A DNA stretch of 64,000 nucleotides from Zeus faber. Taxonomy: Eukaryota; Chordata; Actinopteri; Zeiformes; Zeidae. Below are positions 54,664-64,000 of this stretch, in pieces. Made by a program: the position numbers and the translations under genes. A model generated the notes under the pieces. It saw nothing but the letters and a program-made list of their open reading frames with translations. It was not told the DNA's origin and searched no databases. Where the stretch lies: contig OY482866.1 of NCBI GenBank assembly GCA_960531495.1, positions 9,808,207 to 9,872,206 of the forward strand, written 5' to 3'. Positions within the stretch are counted from its first letter, which is position 1; each line of letters starts with the position of its first letter.

Positions 54664-57600
54664 TGAGAACTGGAGAGAGAATGTGCAGGTAAAATCACAC
54701 CACAGAGTTGTTCATGTAACATTTGCATGTTGTCCTGGTCAACCATCGCAGTACTACTTCTGAGTCTCGGCAGAGAATTATCAGTCTCCAGCCTTCAAAG
54801 GCCCAGTGGCCGTGGGTTCACAAGCAGGTCAGCGGTTTTATCTATAACAGGAAGCCAGCCTTGTGTGATGCCTGCCTATGAGATGACTATCTAAAAGCTG
54901 ATTGGCTAGAGGTTAAGGGGCCCATAATTATGGTATGAATGTGTAGCAAGGGAGATGAAGGGTACGCCAAATTGTGTTGTTGCGTGTGTTTATGTCCCTG
55001 CCCCGTGGGTTAAATGTGGAGTAGACGAGGCACAGGCCGTCACGTTAACACACAGCACAACAGCAGACGTGTACTTGAGGAAGTGTTACATTTTCCTGCC
55101 ACCTTCTTCTTTCGCGGCAGAAAACCTTCCCTTCCTGTGGTCGAGTGAGTGTTGCCCTAACCTGCCCGGGGGGAACACGACTGAGCAAGGGCAATTCTTC
55201 TCAGAGTTGGACATTCAGTCGACCCGGTCATCAACAGTGGTCAGACAGAGAACACGAGCGTTCTTTACCAAACTAGACAAACTCCCAGTCTCCCACAAAC
55301 AAACGCAGATTCTGACATAATGTTCATGTAACCCGGCCTCTTCCCAGTCTTGGCAGCCCCACTAGAGTAAGTAAATCGAGTCGGTTTTGTACCATTTGTG
55401 ACCGTGCTTTCATTAGTTGTGCTCCTAATTTCGTTGAAGTCTATATGATGACAATAAAGGCTTTCTATTCTATCGCCTCCATGCCAAGTACCCGCCCATA
55501 AACACTCTTGCATCATAGCAACGACATTGATCAACAACTGTCTTTGTATTGTTTACTTTCCAAACGTCTACCATTGTCCTTGTGAGGGCTATTTTCAGGT
55601 GGAAGGTCGTGAAGGATCGCCTGACAGGGAAGTGTGTGTGTGTGTGTGTGTGTGTCCGTCGGTCCGTGTGAGTGGACGCATTGTGCCTCTCGCTGTTTAC
55701 ACATCTGGTCTCGCTCCACCCGTTCCCCTCACAGCGCTTGTTCTTTGAATAGAACGTCTTTCAATAACACTCCACGTCACGCTCCCAAACCTGGGATTCG
55801 TCCGAACGCCGTGTTTTGTCCGCGGCGCCCGGCCCCTCGGATCGATTTGAAACTTTTACTGTCACATGTGTTCACCGTCATGCCCCGCACCAAACAAGAC
55901 GCCCAGCCAGTCCCCTCAACTCCATCATGCTCCAGTGCTGCATTAACTACTTCTTTTGTTCCATCATTCTATTGTCTTGAACAAAAGCACTTTTATAAAA
56001 TTCACCCCATTGTGTCTCAAGCCTTTCAATGGTGCATATTTAAAATCATTAATTTTGGTTCACCAATATTAATGACTTTCTTGAATGGTTTATCAACCGA
56101 AAAGTGTTAGAAATTGCTCCTGTAACCAGGTGATGGGAGCCATAAATAAAATACATATTTTTTGTCAAGTTCTGCGCAGCTGCACTTGTACTCACACTGT
56201 GGTGTGGGGCCCGGCCAAACTCTGATTGTTCCTCCTCCAGTTTGCTGCTGGTTTATCCAAGACTCCAGAAGAAATGTTTTTTTTGTTGTTTTTTTCCCCC
56301 AATCAGACGACACTTCTCGACAAAGTCCTCCTCTTTGTGTTTTGTATTTTTATTTTAAATTTTTTTTTTTTTTTTTTTCCTGTCTTGACTCTCTTCCCTC
56401 CAGCCTAGCACTTCATTTCTCTCCTGGGCTACGGCTGGAGCTGAGTGCTGCGCTTCATCCGATGGTGGCTGTGATCTGTATGTTTTTGGGGTACTCCCCC
56501 TTCCTGCCGCCTTATCTGCTTGCACTGGTATGCTGGTATGTCGGCCTCCCACGGCTCTGCCCTCCTCCCGCTGCTTCTCCTCTCCGCTATCCGGAGGTGT
56601 CGGCCGGGGCCGATCAGATTCTGGGGCGTCGGGCTCCCTCTCTCCGCCTGAAACAACAACTCGCCTGTGGCTCTCACCGTCTCCTCAGCATCTGAAGCTC
56701 TGGCTCGGAGCTGTTCCAGACCTTCCTCTGTCCGACACCCCGCACGCCCTACCCCACCTCTTTATGCAATGTGGGAGTCTCCGGGGAATTCGGCTCCCTG
56801 ACCTCCCCCACAGCACTCTGCCCCATCCCAATTTTTTCCTCCACCAGCTATGTTCAGTGTTGCCACCCCCCCTCCATATTCCACTTCTCTTATCCAGGAC
56901 ATGTGACCCTCCCCCCCCCCCCCCACTGTTTGTGGGAGTGGGGGCTGGGTGTTGGCCGTCAGAATGAGGCGACTGGCCTGATAAGTTGAGGTGGAATGGA
57001 GACGAAGGCTTGCAGAGAGGTTGGAGCGGTGGTGTGTTTATATGTGGGATGGTAGAGACTCGGACACATGGCACTGAAGACATCATTCAGCAGAGTTTTG
57101 CCATCGGACGTGATTGTGATGTAGTTTGCCTTGAGACGGCTTTATGTGAAGGATGCAGTGCTTGATTTTAGTTATGTTTTTTTCCCGGAATTGGTACGAT
57201 GTTTTTTTTAAAGTGGAGACAAAATATTTTCGGAACATCTCGCCTGCGAGGATTTGTATATCTTTGTTGAGCGCTGTGTGCACGTGCGTATGAATGATGT
57301 TGTTCTTTGCAGTTTTTTCGGCTCCTTGTCACCTTGTCGAGTCACCGATGTTGACGTTTTTATCCCTCAAGAGACAACCGATACGCTTCTATCAGAGAGG
57401 CATTTTATCCTATGTGCTGCCAACCTGACATGTTTACCGACGGATCTTTTACACCGTACTCTTTCTGGGCGGGAACCGGCGCCGAGGAGAGGTTACGACC
57501 TCTGGGTGGGGGATGTCACTCCGCTCTGTTTATTTTTCAGGACGAAATGAAAGGAGCTTTGGCGGGTCCCGGGATGTGGAGATGAAAAAACTGGGATCTA

Positions 57601-58840
57601 TGCAGCAGGGGAGGAAGGCGGGGGGAGTTAACCGATAAGGGAAGATGAGAGCGGGCAGCTCTAATCATTCTTTAACTGATGCAGATTTTTTTTTTTTTTT
57701 TTTTTACCCCTTTCCTCCGCTTTGAGGCAGCTGTGTTTGTTTGCCTTTGTGCAATGCGAGATCCGTGCCCGCGTGTTACGCAATCACGAGAAGGTGACGC
57801 AGAGGACGGACGGAGCGTGGGGTTTGACCGGGATGATAAGGTCAAATGTTCCTGCTTTCTTTATGTTCAGAGAGATCAGATGAACTGGCTAACGGCTGAG
57901 TGACGCCACAGCGAGCGTCTGGAAGTGGATCATCACGTGTTAGACGATTTATATTTAAAGGAAGACAGATGCACAACGGGACATGCATGTTGTTTTTTTT
58001 CCATCATTTTTTATTTTATTGTCTGGTTAAACTATGCCAGATTGTTGGGGGTAAACCAACCGTTTGGCCCATGACCCCATTTTTAGGTTCCAAAATGATC
58101 ATAGCAACATCAATTAGAGACAAATTTTCTAGTATTATCTATATTACTTTGGAGCTGGCACCGCTCATTTTATGCATTGTGATTCACATCGAGGCCTTTG
58201 TAAGCATTGCTAAATATGATTATGAACTTAAGTATTGCATTGCATACTTTTATGAAGTCACAGCATGGAGGGAGCTCCAAATTGATACATCAGTCGTAAA
58301 AATGTCTTGCGACCCTGTGTGGATATTAAAGGACCCCAAGACCGAGAATGTCTGCAGTAAAGTGTAATAACCTAAGAATTCAGATTGAAGCATTTCCCCA
58401 TTTATAAAAGGCTGAACCAGCACTCCAGCCTTTCAACTTCAGCTGAATGAGAGTTGTCGAGTTAGAATTATATTTTTTTACCTCATTGGAGGAGTTGGTG
58501 GCCATGATCACAAACATGCGCAGCGCCAACACAGCTGCTTTCCATCATGATTGTAGTGTGTGGTGGCAGAAACATCCCCCAAAACAGTGCTGGATGGAGG
58601 GCTTCCTTTGTGTACAGTACTGGAGGCAGGATTTCCGTAGTTGTGTGTCCCCTGCTCGGCCCTCCCACCAGGGTCGTGACCCTCAAATTCGGTCAACCTG
58701 GTCTGTTGGATTGGATGAAATGTTCACTGTGAATCTGGAAGTAAGTTCTCGATACTGTATATGTGCTCTGTACTAAAAACAATGTTTTTAGTTGTTTATT
58801 TGGAGGAACGGGGACGGGACAGGGAGGAACTCGTGCCCGT

Positions 58841-58872
<32 letters not shown>

Positions 58873-59300
58873 CTGTATTTAAGAAATATACCGTATAGCC
58901 TATTTTTCTTTTACCATGCATCAAAGATTCAATTATTTGTAAAAAACTACTTAACTGATAGTATTAATGGTGAAACTGTTAATTATTAACATCCCTAGTT
59001 GAGACTTAAAATATATGCACAACCCAAACACCTCTACCCTCTGACTCCCACAGCAGGCGCTGCTTCCTGATGTGACTGACAGCTCAATGGGGTTCAGGGT
59101 GGCACTGGACTGAAAGCCTTTCCTGTAGTAACGGTAGGTGAACAAACACTATTTCAAATGGAGAGTTGTGATGCACAGTAAAACTGGTTGGATGGATGGT
59201 TTGATGCTCACAGCTTAGTTCACCGTGAATGACAAATTCCCTAACTATACGTTACAAAATAAATCTTGGTTCAAGTACAGGAGAACATGGTTCTCCTCTC
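54664..59300. other. Intergenic region between tmem88 and kdm6b, no gene seen
   Basis: Holds a LINE tail ending atgatgacaataaaggcttt ctattctat at about 55330-55475, a GT run at 55632-55655, poly(T) at 56357-56379 and 57686-57705, poly(C) at 56911-56924, and a CA run at 58841-58869. The stretch 58785-58835 (tttttagttgtttatttgga) resembles 62865-62900 in the kdm6b intron MITE. Open frames of up to 177 codons around 56162-56967 are low in complexity and not supported. Confidence 0.5.
55330..55475 (+). mobile_element. LINE 3' tail
   Basis: Ends gatgacaataaaggctttct attctat, the usual 3' terminus of L2/CR1-type fish LINEs. No coding part. Confidence 0.5.
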
Positions 59301-60935
59301 GTCGACTCCAATTTAAAAATACGGTGCTGCTCACATTTGGGTTTATCAAAAAGCGTTTATTAATATTCATAGTAATGTCACACAAATTCACAAAGTGTTT
59401 TAAGACATGTCTGGCTCAGTTTGGTGTGTGAGGGTGTGTTTGTGTATGCAAGTATGTTGGTGTGAATTCTCTAAACAGTGCAGTTATAAATAATTGACCA
59501 CAAAGAGAAATAGAAGGGAAAGGGATATTGCAACAGGAAAAATAGAATTCTCATTTGAAGAAGACGGAGAAAGAAAAAGTCGTTCAAAGAGAACATTTAG
59601 CACCATCTATCCCATTATCATATTCAACAGATAGAATCATTAAAATATCATCTAAAAACCTCCCCATAAACCCTGAAAAAGCAAAACGTATAAAAAACAA
59701 ACAAAAAACAAAATCACCATTTCTCAAAAACACTTTGGAAAATGTAGTTTTGTTTTTCTTCCTTACGGAGCACAAAGACAGCATTTCGTTAGTCGTCCTC
59801 TCTAAGTGAGCAGTGTCTAGCGTCTACAGGAAAGGTGGCGTTATATTCAAGATAAAGATATCAGTTTAATATATATTTATATATATATATATACCAGGGG
59901 ACGAGGGGGTGAGCACCCTTTGAATTTCAGTTCATACAGAGCATCAGTCACCATTTCATTAAAAACAAAATAAAAGCGGGAGGGGGGGCTCGCAAACTTG
60001 TACAACCCTATGAACGTAAAGGAGAACATTGATATCCAATAAATAGAAGAAACACTTTAAATAAAGAAAGAGGAAAAATGTACAATGCGAAAATCCAGGA
60101 AAATACTCAAAATCTGCATACTGGAACAAAACAATCAGCGGTACGATACACAATTAAAAACACTGGATGTCGTACAGGAGATGGGGGTGGGGACACAGAT
60201 TTACCTGATGGTGTTTTTGGAGGTGTGACAGCTTGATCTTAACTCTCCAGAAGGAAATTAAAAAAACAATTTTTTTCAAAAAGGTATCATTCATAAAAAC
60301 ACAAGATTTACAACACGTACATACAAGATTCTGAAAGACAAATTAAATTCCCCAAAAAACAAGTCTTTGCAACCCGTATGCTTTGAAGCATTTCAAACAA
60401 TTGTATTTTTTTCTCTAATATTCTTAATGCTTTAGAAAAATGTTCATATCTCTATTATTAGTATTTTTCTGTTTTCTAAATACAAGTGACAAGGCCAATG
60501 TGGTATATATCTAGGCTGATCTAGTTTAGAAAAAACAAAACAATAAATTATTTTCTTTAAAAAGCACCCCACAATAATTGCAAACAGCATGTACAAAAAT
60601 TCAGTATTCAACACGATAGGAAAAAAACCCAAAACAAACGACCGTCTGGTACTGACAAAAACATGCCATTGAAACCCTCAACTTCTCTTAATTGTTCAAC
60701 GGCAGCACCATCTGAGAGTAAACTGGCGAGTTGTGTTTGTAAACAGTTGATGAGTAAACTGGTATTCGCTTGGCTGTTGGACAATGTAGTAGCAGTAGTA
60801 GAAAAAAAACCAACAAAAAAAACAAACTTAAACAAAAAAAAAGGAAACCAAAAGTGAAATGGTGTGTTTATTTTTGTGTCCTGGCTAGCAGGAGTTTTGG
60901 TTATGGCTGAGAGGGACGCTGGAAGTGGAGCTCTG
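59301..60935 (-). other. kdm6b: Probable kdm6b 3' UTR
   Basis: AT-rich sequence directly after the kdm6b stop. Minus-strand AATAAA signals are seen at 60867-60872 and 59356-59361; the true end cannot be chosen without transcripts. Includes a TA run at 59864-59892. Confidence 0.45.
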
Positions 60936-60959
60936 TCACCGCGAGCCAGGCGGCGAGAC
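60936..60959 (-). CDS. kdm6b: kdm6b terminal coding micro-exon
   Basis: The 61043 exon ends TTC AGC CTG before a strong gtgagc donor. The next good acceptor, a pyrimidine-rich ctctccgcccacag, ends at 60960, and eight codons follow (VSPPGSR and TGA). The joined C-terminus reads [13 protein letters not shown], in keeping with known KDM6B tails of similar length that follow a YDxFTL motif. Without this splice the frame would run about 130 residues into low-complexity sequence. Confidence 0.8.
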   Translation of the reverse strand, partial: VSPPGSR

Positions 60960-61042
60960 CTGTGGGCGGAGAGACGCAGGTGAGACCTTGTGTGGGTGTG
61001 TGGGTGTGGTTCAGCCGAGTGCGACCGCGTTGCCGTGCTCAC

Positions 61043-61213
61043 CAGGCTGAAGGTGTCGTAGGTGTTCATGAGCTCCTCCATGCGGTACTGCTCCAGCACC
61101 ACCACGTTGCCCAGGCTGGGGCTGCGCTGGCGGGCGCAGTCCTCGCAGTGCACCACGTACGTCTTCCTGCTGCTGTTCTCACTCGTCACAAACAGCAGGT
61201 TGAACACCTCCAG
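61043..61213 (-). CDS. kdm6b: kdm6b exon, C-terminal zinc-binding domain part 2
   Basis: 57 codons opening [20 protein letters not shown]. Contains HCEDCAR, the second Cys pair of the GATA-like zinc-binding domain that helps the enzyme read the H3 tail, then [20 protein letters not shown]. Acceptor cgcacccccag, donor gtgagc, both phase 0. Confidence 0.95.
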
Positions 61214-61784
61214 CTGGGGGTGCGACAGGTAAATAACTTAACGCACATCAATTCTAATGCAGGGGTTCCAAAGCCAAACACACAAACTAATCCATCATTC
61301 ATTCTGTAACACACAGGGCTGAGCAGTGTTAGGGCTCTGTACTGATTGTGGGCTTTGATTTCAGTGTATTTACATGAAGATTTGTTTCATAACGTTGAAA
61401 TAGAAATATTTTAAAATAAGTAAAAATAAGGCTTTTTTTTTTTTTTTCATTATTTGGTTGGATATCGTTGGGAAGCGGCTTTCTGAAGTCATTCGACATT
61501 ACAAAAGATATCCAGACTAAAAGGAGTGCATCATTTGAACATAATAGTGATCTGTACTTACTATACTGGGAAAACATTGTTTATTGTAATATTATCATAC
61601 TGATATTCATGTACATGTAAATGTTCGACTTCAAACAGTAGGACAAAATTCACTATTTCAGTGCATCATATTGTGGTGATCCCTTCATAAAGTCGTACAG
61701 CTTAAAGTAAAACTACGCCCTCTACCTTCTCACAACCTTTTGGTTCTAGAAGCCAGGTGAGGTCGTGGTGGAGACGCTACTCAC

Positions 61785-61911
61785 ATCACACTCGTTGCAG
61801 TAGTACGCGGGCTCTTCCTTGACGCGGCTCTGGTAGGAAATCTTCTTCCCCGCGGCCACCAGCTGATCCCGCAGGATCTGGATGTGTTTGATGGACTGCA
61901 GCAGACAGTGT
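61785..61911 (-). CDS. kdm6b: kdm6b exon, zinc-binding domain part 1
   Basis: 42 codons plus one base. [20 protein letters not shown] is helical linker; YYCNECD gives the first Cys pair of the zinc site. Acceptor ctccaccag; donor gtgagt after GAT (phase 0). Confidence 0.95.
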
Positions 61912-62192
61912 CTGGTGGAGACAGAGCCACGTCGACAGGTGAGAGGCTTTGTCGTCAAACTTCACGCCCGCGCCACTCATTTTATGTGCCACAATCCAAC
62001 ATTTCAGGCTTTCTTGCAAATTGCATAATTTTTTCATGTGAATCGGAGCAAGGAGGAAACTCCAAATATACTATTTATAGAAATCATGACACTTCAAACC
62101 AATTGAACTACATTTTATAGTAAAAATGTCCGCTCTGATCCTTATATAACCCAGGTTATTTGTTTTAGGTGGATCTTGTGACCATTACTCAC

Positions 62193-62334
62193 TTGACCAT
62201 CTTGTAGGTGTCTGGATCAGTGACCTTAACAGTGCGGGCCACATTCCAGGACACATGGATCATGGGGACGATGGACTTGACCTTCTTCACCTCGTTCCAC
62301 TCAAACCTCTCCAGGGCCAGCTGGTACTGGTAAG
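62193..62334 (-). CDS. kdm6b: kdm6b exon, end of JmjC domain
   Basis: Encodes [20 protein letters not shown] and [20 protein letters not shown], ending MVK with the Lys codon split. Matches the JmjC C-terminal part and following helices of KDM6 enzymes. Acceptor gtgtgcgcag, donor gtgagt. Confidence 0.95.
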
Positions 62335-62423
62335 CTGCGCACACACAGACGAGTTCAACATTGAATTTAAATAGTTGTATGACACAGAATCTATAATTAA
62401 TCAAGAACTCGTTGCTGGTTGTG

Positions 62424-63344
62424 CTACTAACCAGGCTTGAGCCGATATTCAATATCGCGATATTTGCCACCACATGCAATATTTTCACAGTATTAAAATA
62501 TCCCCGTCCGTGGGACCACGGGGAGCGACGGACGGAGCTCATTCACTTGCGCGCGCAGTGATGAAGCAGATGGAGGATTTTGGACGTGGTGGCGATTGGC
62601 CACTGACAATGTATGTACTAGTGTGATGGGTTGCTGGCGATTGGCGTGCCAAAACAGTGTTTTTATTTCAGATGTAGGTTATTTTATTTTGCGTCTCCTT
62701 ATGGAATGTAACAAGCGCTGTGGAAAGGTACAAAACAAAACCGTGCGTAATGGGGACACTCTCCGTGACTCTCTCCCCGATCCACCAAACACGATGCGTA
62801 GTGCGCAGAAAATAATCTTAACGGGTCTACGAGTCGTGCCCCGTTCCTGTGTGCCCCGCCCCCACACTGTTTTTAGTTATTTTATCTGGAGGAACAGGGC
62901 ACGGCTCTCCGTGTCCTGCCATCGGGGCGCACAGTGAGCCGCGTTCGAGTCACACATAAAAATATATTTATGATTCTTATTATTTATAATTCCCCATTGA
63001 AATGTTATCCATGCACATTTTGTAAGCTTCTGTTTTAGCCTGCTATTGTAATGCATACCGACTGATGGCTGAACAGGAGATCCTTTCCGCATGCACGTTA
63101 CATGAATGCCCACGCACTACTTGCTATCCGTTCTCCGTGATCCGGCATAAAGGTTGAGTCTCTCCAAAGAAAACAAAAACATTGTGTTTTTATTGTAATT
63201 GAGGTAAACCCCCCCCAAAAAAAAGGAGTGCACAATCGCAACACTATCTCCTTCACTGCCCCCGTCAACAACGAGGGTAATATTGTGTATCGTTAAGTAT
63301 CACAAAATATACGATTTTGGATATTGCCCAAGCCTGCTCCTCAC
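62424..63344. mobile_element. hAT-type MITE inside a kdm6b intron
   Basis: The element spans about 62432-63336, with inverted ends caggcttgagccgatatt and atattgcccaagcctg (imperfect). Flanks ctactaac (62424-62431) and ctcctcac (63337-63344) agree at 6 of 8 positions, fitting an old 8-bp target duplication. The right flank includes the intron's own gtgagg donor. The interior has no transposase. Confidence 0.75.
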
Positions 63345-63532
63345 CATTCAGAGGGCCCACGTTCCAGGCAATGTTGTTGCACCAGCCCACGGCCTGCACC
63401 CAGTGGACCGTCCCGGCGTTGATCCACACCAAGTCTCCTGGCCTCTGGATGAAGCGGTACACCGGGATGTTGGATCTGTAGAGGTCCTCTAGAACTGGCC
63501 ACCAGGACCCTGTCAGGTAGTCTACTCCATGC
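63345..63532 (-). CDS. kdm6b: kdm6b exon, JmjC core with distal iron-binding His
   Basis: 62 codons plus split ends. [20 protein letters not shown], then [20 protein letters not shown] contains the third iron ligand (the His of TVHW). Ends [13 protein letters not shown]. Acceptor ctcccacccag; donor gtgagg. The donor is followed after only 8 bases by a transposable element. Confidence 0.96.
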
Positions 63533-63645
63533 CTGGGTGGGAGAAAAATATATAGAATTGTTACATGACGTGCAACAATGGAAATTATGAAGCAAAGTCT
63601 AACTTCTGGAACGACATCATTCACACCCCTCAATCCTACACTCAC

Positions 63646-63760
63646 TTTTCACAGAAGTCGTTGATTGCGGACCAATAGTCCTCGTGGACTGAAAACCACT
63701 CGCAGTCGCCGGGGCCAATGTTGATGTTGACAGAGCAGAAGTTATTGTTCTCCTGGTGCC
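63646..63760 (-). CDS. kdm6b: kdm6b exon, JmjC core with HxE iron-binding motif
   Basis: Encodes [20 protein letters not shown] and [17 protein letters not shown]. The His and Glu of VHE are the first two iron ligands of the 2-oxoglutarate-dependent demethylase. Acceptor ctctctctcaccag, donor gtgagt. Confidence 0.96.
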
Positions 63761-63873
63761 CTGGTGAGAGAGAGGCGGAGTCGCTTCAGTTCAATGTTGT
63801 GCATATCATGCTCGGCAACACTCCTTAGCAAGACGGCAGTTGTGACTGCCGCTGGTTTTGTTCAGTTCCTCAC

Positions 63874-64000
63874 CGGGCGTTCGGCTCCCGGGGACCTTCA
63901 TGTAAAGCTGGACGGTGTTCATGCCCAGGATGGTGTGACCCACGTGGCTCAGCATGTTCCCGCTCGATGCAACACGCATGAAGGCGGGGAGCTTCTGCAA
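63874..64000 (-). CDS. kdm6b: kdm6b, H3K27me2/3 demethylase, exon cut by the window edge
   Basis: KDM6B (JMJD3) removes methyl groups from H3 lysine 27 in the nucleus and opposes Polycomb silencing. This exon starts outside the window; the visible part reads [40 protein letters not shown] and TPG before a gtgagg donor. Together with the six downstream exons it gives an uninterrupted C-terminal part with all three iron ligands and both Cys pairs, so the gene looks intact. Assignment to KDM6B rather than KDM6A rests on sequence and on tmem88 next door; the teleost a or b copy is undecided. The large N-terminal part lies to the right of the window. Confidence 0.95.

Noticed and set aside
56162..56967. 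Overlapping frames of up to 177 codons
   Set aside because: They are low-complexity and pyrimidine-rich, lie on both strands over the same bases and show no domain.
60608..61042. A 130-residue C-terminal extension of kdm6b
   Set aside because: A strong splice donor directly follows FSL, and a good acceptor plus short in-frame coding end lies downstream; the extension is low-complexity intron and 3' UTR.

Overview
This window is nuclear DNA of a ray-finned fish, most likely a teleost. The evidence is intronless replication-type histone genes with animal 3' stem-loops, fish-type LINE/SINE/hAT debris, and a spliced tmem88-kdm6b pair whose order matches the KDM6B-TMEM88 neighbourhood known from vertebrates. 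The species cannot be named from sequence alone. I found no bacterial genes, CRISPR array, tRNA or rRNA.

Layout. From 1 to about 46,000 lies a rearranged cluster of replication-dependent histone genes: six H2B (6402+, 10444-, 11687-, 21530+, 29340-, 37162-), three H2A (13360-, 30992-, 38873-), three intact H4 (9246-, 23921-, 36066-), one H3.2 (25269-), one H1 (26507-) and two matching H4 C-terminal relics (7291-, 28731+). All 14 full genes keep intact reading frames and end in the stem-loop that replaces poly(A) on histone mRNAs. The cluster is not a simple tandem quintet array. It consists of partly scrambled direct and inverted segmental copies: the left end (1-3555) recurs at about 42485-46010, 2640-5395 recurs at 32100-35255, 13360-18600 recurs at 38873-43110, and 5610-8475 recurs inverted at 27640-30555. 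Spacers are AT-rich and hold RTE-like and L2/CR1-like LINE tails, a broken GTF2IRD2-type hAT transposon and its internally deleted sister copy, microsatellites, and gene-like fragments I could not identify.

From 46 to 51 kb lies a TE-rich boundary: LINE pieces, a TA-flanked MITE and a ZMYM1-like hAT relic. From 51.4 to 54.7 kb is tmem88 on the minus strand, in two exons, with a Gln/His-rich N-terminus and the C-terminal VWV tail. From 60.9 kb to the window end are the last seven coding exons of kdm6b (minus strand), covering most of the JmjC domain and the C-terminal zinc-binding domain; the rest of the gene lies beyond the window.

Function. The histone genes supply S-phase nucleosome proteins and share octamer, CCAAT, TATA-like and U7-type 3' processing signals. 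kdm6b encodes an H3K27me2/3 demethylase, so a histone H3 gene and an H3-modifying enzyme lie about 35 kb apart; this proximity is an observation, not evidence of co-regulation. tmem88 proteins are known as membrane inhibitors of Dishevelled/Wnt signalling.
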